From Meridianimarinicoccus roseus (GTDB lineage Bacteria > Pseudomonadota > Alphaproteobacteria > Rhodobacterales > Rhodobacteraceae): a stretch of 64,000 nucleotides of DNA. The DNA is taken from the NCBI RefSeq assembly GCF_003172915.1, contig NZ_QGKU01000006.1, positions 1 to 64,000 of the forward strand, given 5' to 3'. Below are positions 1-9,280 of the stretch, one piece after another; position 1 is the first letter of the stretch, and each line of letters begins with the position of its first letter. The notes under the pieces were generated by a model, which was not told the DNA's origin, did not search any database, and was given only the letters and a program-made list of their open reading frames with translations. The position numbers and the translations under genes are program-made.

Positions 1-5
1 CAGAC

Positions 6-1118
<1,113 letters not shown>

Positions 1119-1125
1119 GGACGCG

Positions 1126-1950
1126 ATGCAAACCATATCGGAAAACCGCAGTTTCGGGGGGGTCCAGGGGGTTTATTCTCATGCCTCTGAAGCTTGCGGC
1201 TGCGAGATGACTTTCGCGGTCTACATGCCGCCGCAGGCCAGGCAGATGCCGGTACCCGTCCTTTGGTACCTGTCGGGGCTGACCTGCACCCACGAGAACG
1301 CCATGACCAAGGCGGGTCTTCAGGAGCACGCCGCGCTGCACGGCCTTGCCGTCGTGTTCCCCGACACCTCGCCCCGCGGAGAGGGTGTGGCCAACGACGA
1401 GGCCTATGATCTGGGACAGGGCGCAGGTTTCTATGTGAACGCGACACGCACCCCGTGGCGGCCGCATTACCGGATGTACGATTATGTCGTATCTGAATTA
1501 CGGGCGTTGGTGCTGGACGCCTTCGACGTCGAGGACCGGCACGGCATAACCGGCCATTCCATGGGCGGGCATGGTGCGCTGACCATCGCCATGCAGAACC
1601 CGGATCTTTACGACTCGTTGTCGGCCTTCGCTCCGATCGCCAACCCGACGCAAAGCGACTGGGGCCGCAAGCAGCTCAGCGCGTATCTGGGTGATGACGA
1701 AGCGGCCTGGGGCATCCACGACTCCGTCCTGCTGATGGGCGAGAAGGGCTGGAAAGGCGATGTGCTGGTGGATCAGGGCGCGTCGGACCAGTTTCTCGAT
1801 CTGCTCAAGCCCGAAACTCTGTCCGAGGCGATGGCGCGCCGTCGTCAGCCCGGGGTGTTCCGGATGCAGGAGGGATACGATCATTCGTATTTCTTCGTGA
1901 ACTCGTTCGCCGGCGACCATGTCGCCTGGCATGCGGAACGCCTGATCTGA
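1126..1950 (+). CDS. fghA: S-formylglutathione hydrolase
   Basis: Serine esterase (alpha/beta hydrolase, esterase D family) that releases formate and glutathione from S-formylglutathione. The nucleophile elbow GHSMGG places the catalytic serine at residue 145, and the C-terminal GYDHSYFF holds the expected histidine. Length 274 aa is normal for the family. It begins 7 nt after the formaldehyde dehydrogenase, and the cytochrome gene follows after 26 nt, so the formaldehyde pathway and the electron-transfer genes are arranged in one transcription direction. Confidence 0.95.
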   Translation: MQTISENRSFGGVQGVYSHASEACGCEMTFAVYMPPQARQMPVPVLWYLSGLTCTHENAMTKAGLQEHAALHGLAVVFPDTSPRGEGVANDEAYDLGQGAGFYVNATRTPWRPHYRMYDYVVSELRALVLDAFDVEDRHGITGHSMGGHGALTIAMQNPDLYDSLSAFAPIANPTQSDWGRKQLSAYLGDDEAAWGIHDSVLLMGEKGWKGDVLVDQGASDQFLDLLKPETLSEAMARRRQPGVFRMQEGYDHSYFFVNSFAGDHVAWHAERLI

Positions 1951-1976
1951 ACTGCTACGTAAGGAAAAAGACCACC

Positions 1977-2363
1977 ATGATCAGATATCTTACAGCCGCT
2001 GTCCTGGCCGCCATCGTCCCCTGCGCCGCGCTTGCGCAGGATGGAGATGCGGCCGCCGGTGAAAAGGTGTTCCGCAAGTGCCAGGCCTGCCATGCCGTGG
2101 GCGAGGGCGCTGAAAACAAGGTCGGCCCGGCACTGAACGGTATTGTTGGCCGGACCATCGCCTCGGGCGAGGGGTTCGACTACTCCGATGTGCTGGCCGA
2201 GATGGGAAGCGCGGGAAAGACGTGGACTCCAGAGGAGCTCGGTGCTTTCCTTACAAAACCACGCGACTACGCGAAAGGAACGAAGATGTCCTTCGCCGGT
2301 CTGCGCAAGGAGGACGAGCGGGCAGACGTTATTGCCTATCTCGCGACCTTCGCGGGTTCCTGA
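1977..2363 (+). CDS. Small periplasmic c-type cytochrome (c2-like)
   Basis: Exported monohaem cytochrome of 128 aa. Signal peptide at residues 1-20 (ending ALA), haem motif CQACH at 35-39, and a C-terminal KMSF segment that can provide the methionine ligand. This is the class I cytochrome c2/c550 pattern. A good ribosome binding site (AAGGA) lies upstream. Position between formaldehyde genes and xoxF suggests a role in carrying electrons from methanol oxidation to the terminal oxidase, but it is distinct from the dedicated XoxG cytochrome at 4400. The exact electron partner is inferred from context only. Confidence 0.88.
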   Translation: MIRYLTAAVLAAIVPCAALAQDGDAAAGEKVFRKCQACHAVGEGAENKVGPALNGIVGRTIASGEGFDYSDVLAEMGSAGKTWTPEELGAFLTKPRDYAKGTKMSFAGLRKEDERADVIAYLATFAGS

Positions 2364-2514
2364 CTTCGGACCCGAAAAGGCCTGCGACATGGGCTTCTAC
2401 CGCGCGCGAGGGAGGAGAGACCTTGGTGGCGCGGCGATCAATGGCAAGGGGCGGCCCTGTCGGCCCTGTCTTGGCAACCGTGCGGTATGACCCGCACATC
2501 TTGGGAGGAACGAC

Positions 2515-4317
2515 ATGAAAAGACTGACGATGTTGACATCGGGGATCGCCATTTGCTGCGCCGGAATGGCGATGGCGAACGACGATCTGATCTCGCTGAT
2601 GGATGACCCGACGCAGTGGGCGATCCAGACCGGCGACTACAAGAACCAGCGGTACTCCGAGCTCGACCAGATCAACAAGGACAACGTTGGCGATCTGCAG
2701 GTGGCGTGGACCTTCTCGACCGGCGTTTTGCGCGGGCACGAAGGCTCGCCGCTCGTGATCGGCGACGTGATGTACGTCCATACGCCCTTCCCGAATATCG
2801 TCTATGCGCTCGACCTGAAGAACGAGGGCAAGATCATCTGGAAGTACGAGCCGAAGCAGGATCCGGACGTGATCCCAGTGATGTGCTGCGATACCGTGAA
2901 CCGCGGTGTGGCCTATGCCAACGGTAAGATCTTCCTGCACCAGGCTGACACGAAGGTCGTCGCGCTTGACGCCGAAAGCGGCGCGGTCGTGTGGGAAGCC
3001 CAGAATGGCGATCCGTCGATCGGCGAGACGAACACCGCGACGGTCCTGCCGATCAAGGACAAGGTCATCGTCGGCATCTCGGGCGGTGAATTCGGTGTGC
3101 GGGGCCATGTTACCGCGTACAACATGGAAACCGGTGAGCAGGAATGGCGTGCCTATTCCATGGGACCGGATTCCGACATCCTGATGGACCCCGAGAACAC
3201 TACCCATCTTGGAACGCCGGTCGGCGAGAACTCGGGCACCAACACCTGGGAAGGCGACCAGTGGATGATCGGCGGCGGCACCACCTGGGGCTGGTATTCG
3301 GCTGACATGGACGAGAACCTGTTCTACTACGGCACAGGCAACCCTTCGACCTGGAACCCCGCGCAGCGCCCCGGTGACAACCGCTGGTCCATGACGATCA
3401 TGGCCCGTGACATCGACACTGGCGTCGCCAAGTGGGTCTACCAGATGACGCCCCATGACGAATGGGACTATGACGGCGTCAACGAGATGATCCTGACGGA
3501 ACAGGAGATCGACGGCGAGCAGCGCAAGCTGCTGACCCACTTCGACCGCAACGGCCTTGCCTACACAATGGATCGCGTTTCCGGCGAACTCCTGGTGGCG
3601 GAAAAGTACGACCCGGTGGTGAACTGGACCACGGGTGTCGACATGGATCCGAACTCGGAAACCTACGGCCGTCCCGCCGTGGTGGCCCAGTACTCGACCG
3701 AGCAGAACGGCGAGGACGTCAACTCCACCGGCATCTGCCCGGCGGCGCTTGGCACCAAGGACCAGCAGCCGGCGGCCTATTCGCCCAAGACGGAGCTGAT
3801 GTACGTCCCAACCAACCACGTGTGCATGGACTATGAACCGTTCCGCGTGTCCTACACCGCCGGTCAGCCCTACGTTGGCGCAACGCTCGCGATGTATCCG
3901 GCACCGGACAGCCACGGCGGCATGGGCAACTTCATCGCCTGGGATAACATCAGCGGCGAGATCAAGTGGTCCATCCCCGAGCAGTTCTCGGTCTGGTCCG
4001 GTGCTCTGGCTACTGCGGGTGACGTGGTGTTCTACGGCACGCTCGAAGGTCACCTTAAGGCTGTGGACGCTGCAACCGGCGATGAGCTTTATCGCTTCAA
4101 GACACCGTCGGGCGTCATCGGCAACGTGATGACCTACGAATCCGACGGCAAGCAGTATGTCGGCATCCTCTCGGGCATCGGCGGCTGGGCAGGGATCGGT
4201 CTTGCGGCCGGTCTGACCAACCCGAACGATGGCCTTGGCGCCGTGGGTGGCTATGCCGCGCTCAGTGACTACACCGCCCTCGGCGGCCAACTGACCGTGT
4301 TCGCCCTTCCGGACTGA
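2515..4317 (+). CDS. xoxF: Lanthanide-dependent PQQ methanol dehydrogenase XoxF
   Basis: Periplasmic quinoprotein that oxidises methanol, passing electrons to cytochrome. 600 aa with a signal peptide at 1-21 and the eight-bladed propeller typical of PQQ dehydrogenases. Vicinal Cys124-Cys125 (in VMCCDT) form the ring disulfide found near PQQ. In the catalytic stretch DEWDYDG, Asp318 is the general base and Asp320 is the extra carboxylate that coordinates a lanthanide in XoxF; calcium MxaF enzymes have Ala there. Strong ribosome binding site GGGAGGA. No mxaF or mxaI exists in the window. A terminator-like hairpin follows, so it is probably expressed above the genes behind it. Confidence 0.96.
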   Translation: MKRLTMLTSGIAICCAGMAMANDDLISLMDDPTQWAIQTGDYKNQRYSELDQINKDNVGDLQVAWTFSTGVLRGHEGSPLVIGDVMYVHTPFPNIVYALDLKNEGKIIWKYEPKQDPDVIPVMCCDTVNRGVAYANGKIFLHQADTKVVALDAESGAVVWEAQNGDPSIGETNTATVLPIKDKVIVGISGGEFGVRGHVTAYNMETGEQEWRAYSMGPDSDILMDPENTTHLGTPVGENSGTNTWEGDQWMIGGGTTWGWYSADMDENLFYYGTGNPSTWNPAQRPGDNRWSMTIMARDIDTGVAKWVYQMTPHDEWDYDGVNEMILTEQEIDGEQRKLLTHFDRNGLAYTMDRVSGELLVAEKYDPVVNWTTGVDMDPNSETYGRPAVVAQYSTEQNGEDVNSTGICPAALGTKDQQPAAYSPKTELMYVPTNHVCMDYEPFRVSYTAGQPYVGATLAMYPAPDSHGGMGNFIAWDNISGEIKWSIPEQFSVWSGALATAGDVVFYGTLEGHLKAVDAATGDELYRFKTPSGVIGNVMTYESDGKQYVGILSGIGGWAGIGLAAGLTNPNDGLGAVGGYAALSDYTALGGQLTVFALPD

Positions 4318-4333
4318 CGACAACGTGCAAGCT

Positions 4334-4371
4334 GGGGCCGGTGCGGCGTGATCCGCGCCGGCCCCATTTTT
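4334..4371 (+). terminator. Intrinsic terminator or attenuator after xoxF
   Basis: GC-rich hairpin (left arm GGGGCCGG-GCGG, right arm CCGC-CCGGCCCC, stem at 4334-4365) followed by ATTTTT. It sits between xoxF and xoxG, which run in the same direction 82 nt apart. Partial termination here would give far more xoxF than xoxG transcript. Confidence 0.8.
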
Positions 4372-4399
4372 CCAGACACAGCCCAAAAGGTGATCCTAG

Positions 4400-4939
4400 A
4401 TGATGCGCACCGCATCCCGACTTCTCGCCGCAGCGGCCGCGACCGCGCTGCTTCCCGCCGCTGTCACCGCCAGCAACTGGGACGATCAGCCGGTTAATCC
4501 CGCAGAGCATGCCGATGATGTCACCGTAGCCTATGAAGATGGCGGGCGGTACTACAACGAAGAAGATCTGCTGACCTACAACGTGGCCGAGGACGGCACG
4601 GTGGACTGGCTTACCTTCTCCGGTTTCCGGCGCTACCATTCGGAATGCCATGTCTGCCACGGGCCCGATGGCGAAGGGTCGTCCTACGCGCCCAAGATCA
4701 AGAACTCTGCCGTGCACATGGGCTATTACGACTTCTACGACGTGGTCGTGAACGGCCGCCAGAACGGCAATTCGGTGATGCCCCATTTTGGCGACAACCC
4801 GAACGTGATGTGCTACCTTGATGATATCTATGTCTATCTGAAGGCCCGTGGGATGGATGCGGTTCCGCGCGGCCGCCCGGCCAAGAAAGAAGCCAAGTCC
4901 GACGTGATCCGCGAGGACGAAGATGCCTGCATGGGCTGA
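4400..4939 (+). CDS. xoxG: Cytochrome c553i / XoxG, electron acceptor of XoxF
   Basis: Periplasmic monohaem cytochrome, 179 aa, resembling cytochrome c553i (CycB) of Paracoccus. Signal peptide at about 1-25, haem motif CHVCH at 83-87, and the acidic/aromatic N-terminal region typical of this group. It accepts electrons from the PQQ of XoxF. Two adjacent ATG codons are possible starts (4400 and 4403). Its 3' end overlaps xoxJ by 17 nt, so translation of the two is coupled. Gene order xoxF-xoxG-xoxJ is the classical arrangement. Confidence 0.93.
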   Translation: MMRTASRLLAAAAATALLPAAVTASNWDDQPVNPAEHADDVTVAYEDGGRYYNEEDLLTYNVAEDGTVDWLTFSGFRRYHSECHVCHGPDGEGSSYAPKIKNSAVHMGYYDFYDVVVNGRQNGNSVMPHFGDNPNVMCYLDDIYVYLKARGMDAVPRGRPAKKEAKSDVIREDEDACMG

Positions 4940-5786
4940 TCACGCCGCCCGGGTGCGGGGCGGTGCCGCAGGTGCGCTTGCGGCCTTTGCCCTGGGCCTG
5001 ATGACGGCGCCGGGTGGCGCGCAGACTTCCGACCTTGTGTCGACCAGCGCGCTGCGCGTCTGCGCCGATCCGGCGAATGATCCGATGTCCAGCGAAGACG
5101 GCAGCGGTTACGAGAACGAACTGGCCGAACTTATTGCAGGCAAGCTTGATCTGCCGGTGGAGTACACTTGGTTTCCGATGGCGACAGGATTCGTTCGCCA
5201 GACCTTGATGGCCAAGCGCTGCGACGTGATCATGGCCTATGCCCAGGGTCACGAACTGGTGTTGAACACCAATCACTACCTCACGTCAGTGTATGCGCTG
5301 ATCGTACCGGCGGACGGCCCGCTGGCCGACGTGGAAACCCTGTCTGATCCGCGGCTGAACCCGCTCAGAATCGGGGTGATCGCTGGCAGTCCTCCCGCGA
5401 CCCACATGGCGCGCAACGGTTTGATCGGGAAGGCCAAGGGATACAACCTGTTCGTCGACAGGCGCCATGAAAGCCCCGCGCCGAACATGCTGGCCGACCT
5501 CGAAGCCGGTGAGATCGACGCTGCCATCTTGTGGGGGCCGTTGGGCGGTCCGCTGGTCAAGCGGGACCATCCGAACCTGAAGGTCATCCCGCTGGTCAAG
5601 GAAACGCTGCCGCCGAAGCTGCATTACCGTATCACTATGGGTGTGCGGCAGGGCGAGAAGGTCTGGCAACGCCAGCTCAATTCGCTGATTCGCCGCAACC
5701 AGGATGAGATCAATGCCTTGCTCCATGACGCCGGAGTGCCGTTGGTCACCGATCTGGGCGATGCCGTGATGGACCTTTCCCAATGA
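4923..5786 (+). CDS. xoxJ: XoxJ, periplasmic binding-protein-like partner of XoxF
   Basis: 287-aa exported protein of the extracellular solute-binding family 3 fold, the quinoprotein-dehydrogenase-associated subfamily. The N terminus has a long hydrophobic signal segment (about residues 10-33). Work on XoxJ from other methylotrophs points to a role in activating or maturing XoxF, with a large open cleft instead of a small-ligand site. Starts inside the end of xoxG and overlaps the next gene by the 4-nt ATGA junction, so xoxG-xoxJ-CxxxCW form a tightly coupled set. Confidence 0.92.
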   Translation: MPAWADHAARVRGGAAGALAAFALGLMTAPGGAQTSDLVSTSALRVCADPANDPMSSEDGSGYENELAELIAGKLDLPVEYTWFPMATGFVRQTLMAKRCDVIMAYAQGHELVLNTNHYLTSVYALIVPADGPLADVETLSDPRLNPLRIGVIAGSPPATHMARNGLIGKAKGYNLFVDRRHESPAPNMLADLEAGEIDAAILWGPLGGPLVKRDHPNLKVIPLVKETLPPKLHYRITMGVRQGEKVWQRQLNSLIRRNQDEINALLHDAGVPLVTDLGDAVMDLSQ

Positions 5787-6340
5787 TCCGGGCGCTGGCG
5801 GTCCTCGTGCTTGCGGGGCTGCCAGCGGGCGGGGTGGCCGAAGAGCGTCCGGTCGAACCAAGTGACTACCGCATGGATCATTACCGCGCGCCCGTGCCGA
5901 TGACCCTGCGGGGCGGAACCGTGATCGGCCCGGAAGAGGCGCACGCACTCTGGGCGGATGGCGCAGCAGGGTTCATAGACGTGTTGCCGCAGGCACCTCG
6001 TCCCGCCAATCTGCCCGAAGGCACGATCTGGCGCGACAAGCCGCGCTTATCAATTCCCGGTGCAATCTGGCTGCCCAATGTCGGGTATGGACGGATCGCG
6101 GACGTGACCGCTGATTATTTTCGGCGCGGGCTGGAACTGGCGACCGACGGTGATCCTGCGCAGCCGGTGGTGCTGTTCTGTCTCGAAGACTGCTGGATGA
6201 GCTGGAACGCCGCCAAACGCGCCATCGAGTGGGGCTATTCCGCCGTCCATTGGCTGCCCGAGGGTACTGATGGCTGGCAGCTCTGGGACTACCCGCTGGA
6301 GCAGATCCTGCCGCAGGAACCGCAACCCGGCACGCCCTGA
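5783..6340 (+). CDS. PQQ-dependent catabolism-associated CxxxCW rhodanese-like protein
   Basis: 185-aa exported rhodanese-like protein. Signal peptide at 1-19; the diagnostic motif CLEDCW places Cys133, Cys137 and Trp138 where a rhodanese would have its active loop. Proteins of this kind occur almost only beside PQQ-dependent alcohol dehydrogenases; their chemistry is unproven, a thiol or persulfide role being an inference from the fold. ATGA overlap with xoxJ. The gene converges on the SoxYZ-like carrier gene 8 nt away, another putative sulfur-relay protein. Confidence 0.88.
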   Translation: MIRALAVLVLAGLPAGGVAEERPVEPSDYRMDHYRAPVPMTLRGGTVIGPEEAHALWADGAAGFIDVLPQAPRPANLPEGTIWRDKPRLSIPGAIWLPNVGYGRIADVTADYFRRGLELATDGDPAQPVVLFCLEDCWMSWNAAKRAIEWGYSAVHWLPEGTDGWQLWDYPLEQILPQEPQPGTP

Positions 6341-6348
6341 GCGGGGCG

Positions 6349-7167
6349 TCAGAACCCGGCCAGCTCCTTGTGCTGCTTGGTGCGGGTGCCGCGTGTATCC
6401 GTCATGGTGACATCGACGGAACGGGCTGCGCGCGGTACGGACAGCCCGATGCGCGGGTTCTCCGAAAGTGAAATGGACCCGGTCACATCGACATAGCCTC
6501 CGCCATCGAGGTCGATTTCGACCGTTTCGACATACCGCATCGGGATATACAGCAGCGAGATCTGGTCCATCTGCATCCCTGAATGGGACGGGTGCGAAAT
6601 GTCCACGTCTAGCTTGGAAAGCCGACCGGTCAGCGCGGCTTCCAGCCCGCCCGCAGTGCCGGGCTGGGCGCCAAGCCGACCGACCTCCAGCACCATATCG
6701 CCCAGCGTGGCGAGCGCGGCGTCCGGGTCGCTGCCCGGCGGTGCCGCACAGGCGCCTTGGCCCGAGGTCTTCACGAAGCCCTCCGTCACCCAGAGGCGGC
6801 CATCCGTCGTCTCGGCGATCACGTGGAGTCCGGTCGGGCCGTTCACCCGCATGGTCACGTCGAAGAAGAAACCCTGCTGCGGCGCATCAAGCGCGAACAC
6901 CGCCGAGACCGGCATTGGGTTTTCATCCAGCACAAGCGTAACCTTGCCAAGCCACTGCCCCTTTGGGGCGTGGACCATCGCCGCGATCTGTGTGCGCGCG
7001 TCGTCGGCGGTTCGGTATGGGGCGTCCAACGCGATCAGGTCGCTGCCGTCCAGAAGCGGGCGGTCGCCGAAAAGCTGCGCGCGCACGCTGTCCCAGGCGT
7101 CACCGGCAACAGCGGGCAGGGCGGTGACGCTGCACAGCAGCGCCGCGGCAAGGGCTGAAATTCTCAT
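6349..7167 (-). CDS. Quinoprotein dehydrogenase-associated SoxYZ-like carrier
   Basis: 272-aa exported protein that looks like SoxY (about 25-150) fused to SoxZ (about 165-272). Signal peptide at 1-22. SoxY carries substrates on a C-terminal cysteine arm; here Cys140 in GQGACAAPP ends the SoxY half, and is the candidate carrier residue. The ATG at 7167 was chosen because a GGGAGGAG site precedes it and it overlaps the upstream stop as ATGA; an in-frame extension to 7215 lacks a site. Last gene of the four-gene minus-strand operon. The zinc metallohydrolase that often accompanies this carrier is not seen. Confidence 0.85.
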   Translation of the reverse strand: MRISALAAALLCSVTALPAVAGDAWDSVRAQLFGDRPLLDGSDLIALDAPYRTADDARTQIAAMVHAPKGQWLGKVTLVLDENPMPVSAVFALDAPQQGFFFDVTMRVNGPTGLHVIAETTDGRLWVTEGFVKTSGQGACAAPPGSDPDAALATLGDMVLEVGRLGAQPGTAGGLEAALTGRLSKLDVDISHPSHSGMQMDQISLLYIPMRYVETVEIDLDGGGYVDVTGSISLSENPRIGLSVPRAARSVDVTMTDTRGTRTKQHKELAGF

Positions 7168-8123
7168 TTTTCTCCTCCCACGAGAAAGGCACCGAAGGCG
7201 CGGGGGCCGTCGCATGTCGCAATCTCTTCTACCACGCCAAGTGACGTTGCGTCGATCACCGACAGGGTGTTGCCGAACCAGTTCGCCACGGCGACGTACC
7301 GACCGTCCGCCGTGGCGTCGATGCCTTCGGGGTACTCGCCCACCTCTATCAGCCCGTTCGGGTCCAGCGTGGCAAGGTCGATCACGCTGACCGTGTCGGC
7401 GTACTGGTTGCTCACGAAGGCGCGTCCAGCGGCGAAGGCGATGCCGTAGGGCCGTTCGCCCACCGGGACGGTGGCGGTCACTCGGCCCGCCGTCGGGTCG
7501 ATAACGCTGACATCGTTGCTGCCCACATTGCCGACAAACAGACGGCCGCCGGGGTCGAAGCGCAACCCGAACGGTCGCGTGCCAACTGTGACAGTCCGGT
7601 GCAGGGCCAGCGTCGCGGCGTCGAAGATCGTCACTCGGTCCGCGTCCCGGTCGGCGGAGGCAAGCCAGCGCCCGTCCCCTGACAGCGCCAGCCCGGCAGG
7701 CGCGGCACCGGTCGCAAGCTCGGCCTGCGTCGCCAGGGCAATATCGTCCAGGACCCAGATCCGGGCATTGTACCAGTCCGACACGAACAGCCGACCGCGC
7801 GCAGCGTCATGTGCAACCCCGATAGGGCCGCCGTCGGACAGCACGGTTTGCGCAAGTAGCGTTCCTTGCCGCGACCAGCGCCGCACCGCCTTACTTCCCG
7901 CGGACACGGTGAACACCGTTTCCGGCCCGGCGGCCACACCGGCGGGCTGGCCCGGCACGGCCCAGCGGTCGGTTTCCGCAGCCGCAGTCAGGTCGATCAC
8001 CGACAGCGCATCTCCGTTCTGGCAGGTCACATGGGCGATTTCCGCCTCGGCAGGCACAGCCAGCAGAACCAGCGCGAGTGCCGCGTCAGCTACCCGCCGC
8101 ACCGAACCGCTCGACCAACGCAT
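7164..8123 (-). CDS. Secreted YncE/YVTN-type beta-propeller protein
   Basis: 319-aa periplasmic protein built of repeated blades with the pattern 'VSVIDxxTxxxxxTVxVGxRPxGIAF' (near-copies around 115-150, 160-195, 200-235 and 245-285). Signal peptide at the N terminus (ALALVLLAVPAEA). ATG at 8123 overlaps the upstream gene by 38 nt; a GTG at 8102 giving a cleaner signal peptide and a 17-nt overlap is an alternative. Such propellers recur in PQQ dehydrogenase loci, possibly as metal- or partner-binding scaffolds; function is not established. Confidence 0.82.
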   Translation of the reverse strand: MRWSSGSVRRVADAALALVLLAVPAEAEIAHVTCQNGDALSVIDLTAAAETDRWAVPGQPAGVAAGPETVFTVSAGSKAVRRWSRQGTLLAQTVLSDGGPIGVAHDAARGRLFVSDWYNARIWVLDDIALATQAELATGAAPAGLALSGDGRWLASADRDADRVTIFDAATLALHRTVTVGTRPFGLRFDPGGRLFVGNVGSNDVSVIDPTAGRVTATVPVGERPYGIAFAAGRAFVSNQYADTVSVIDLATLDPNGLIEVGEYPEGIDATADGRYVAVANWFGNTLSVIDATSLGVVEEIATCDGPRAFGAFLVGGEK

Positions 8124-8631
8124 CGAGCCCGGCCTGGTACACGCCCGTCACCGCGGCTATCGCGGCTTCGTCGTTCAGATGTTCGGGTGGATCATTGTTC
8201 GGATAGCCGCGGTAGAACGCGCCGCGCCATTCCACCAGCGACCCGCCGCCATCAAGCGGCGTCACCGTCAGGTGCGAGGAATAATTGGTGACCGGAAGGA
8301 CCGCCACGTCGACATCCGTGATCCTGTAGGAATAGCTCATCTTCTCGGCGCTGTATTTGTAGAGCACTTCGGCGATGGTCGGCCCGTCCGGGGCGCCCAG
8401 TGACAGAACGCGCGTCGCGTCGATCTCGTTTCCGCCGGTGCCGGTCGTGGCCGCAATTGCCGGATGCCACGACATGTCCTGGAAATCGCCGACAACGGCC
8501 CAGACATCGGCGGGCGCAGCTGCCAGCTTCGTGGTCAGCGTCACCTTCTGGCGGGTTGGTCCGTGGGCCAGGGCCAGCGTCGGCACCAGCGCGGCCATGA
8601 TACCTGTCTGCAGAAAGACACGTCTTTTCAT
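8086..8631 (-). CDS. Periplasmic SRPBCC (MxaD-like) protein
   Basis: 181 aa with a twin-arginine-like start (MKRRVFLQTG) and signal peptide to about residue 22, then a single START/SRPBCC fold (about 28-175; 'AAPADVWAVVGDFQDMSWHP' is the typical first helix). MxaD of calcium methanol dehydrogenase systems belongs to the same group and influences electron transfer from dehydrogenase to cytochrome; by analogy this one may assist XoxF/XoxG. ATGA overlap with the DUF3280-type gene upstream. Confidence 0.82.
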   Translation of the reverse strand: MKRRVFLQTGIMAALVPTLALAHGPTRQKVTLTTKLAAAPADVWAVVGDFQDMSWHPAIAATTGTGGNEIDATRVLSLGAPDGPTIAEVLYKYSAEKMSYSYRITDVDVAVLPVTNYSSHLTVTPLDGGGSLVEWRGAFYRGYPNNDPPEHLNDEAAIAAVTGVYQAGLDALVERFGAAGS

Positions 8632-9128
8632 TTTTTCTCCTCCGTGAAAAAGGCCGACTTCAGGATGTAGCGTATCCCGCGCGACCAGGCTTCGTCGGTG
8701 TTCGACCGGATATCAACGACCCGGCCCTTCACCGTTTCTCCGTTTTCGGCATCCCGAAGTTGCAGGTTCATCGTCAGGATCAGGTTCGATACTTTCTGCA
8801 CTTCCCCGACAAGCGCGTAGTCGGCCCCGAGAGCCTTGGCCATGCGGGCATCACAGCCATAGCATTTCGCCGGATTAACGGTGCGCTCCAGATCGGCCTG
8901 AACCGGTTCAAGATTGACCAGTTCGAACCCCTCCGCCGCGAACCGCTCGGCCACCATCATTTCGATCATCCGGATCCGTGCCGTCTCCGCCGGGTCCCGG
9001 CCCAGCGTCGCGGTCTGCAGCGACTGATCGAGAAACGTTATCCCAAAAAATGCCACTCGGTCTCCGGCACGGGCGGGAGCGACCGTGGCGACCAGCGCTG
9101 CGATGATCAGGATCGGAACAAAGGACAT
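8628..9128 (-). CDS. DUF3280/DUF2380-type secreted protein of methylotrophy loci
   Basis: 166-aa exported protein of unknown function. Signal peptide at 1-21 (ending ARA). A conserved CYGC pair (in NPAKCYGCDARMAK) resembles a redox or metal-binding cysteine pair, followed by an alpha/beta region ending in SRGIRYILKSAFF. First gene of the minus-strand operon, coupled to the SRPBCC gene by ATGA. The family name is from memory of PQQ-dehydrogenase neighbourhoods and should be treated as likely, not certain. Confidence 0.7.
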   Translation of the reverse strand: MSFVPILIIAALVATVAPARAGDRVAFFGITFLDQSLQTATLGRDPAETARIRMIEMMVAERFAAEGFELVNLEPVQADLERTVNPAKCYGCDARMAKALGADYALVGEVQKVSNLILTMNLQLRDAENGETVKGRVVDIRSNTDEAWSRGIRYILKSAFFTEEKK

Positions 9129-9280
9129 GGCATCTCTTAGAAAATAAGAGTCGAACCCAAGTGTGGAGCCAGTAACGTCTTTCGAGCAACCGGCCCAAAA
9201 GTATCGGTTGCCACAGCCCCCGGATTTCCGAGGGTTAGCGCGATAAAACCGCCAACAAAGCGCGGTCGTGGGAGGACAAC
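9129..9280. promoter_or_regulatory. Divergent promoter region with inverted repeat GCAACCG-N12-CGGTTGC
   Basis: The 152 nt between the DUF3280-type operon (minus) and the lut-like operon (plus) contain an inverted repeat GCAACCG (9186-9192) and CGGTTGC (9205-9211). The half-site GGCAACCG also occurs 43 nt upstream of xoxF (2473-2480). A shared operator is plausible but unproven. Confidence 0.4.

Noticed and set aside
2329-4386. 685-codon open frame antisense to xoxF
   Set aside because: Its translation is His/Val/Arg-rich without domain or signal peptide and mirrors the codon usage of xoxF on the other strand; typical GC-rich shadow.
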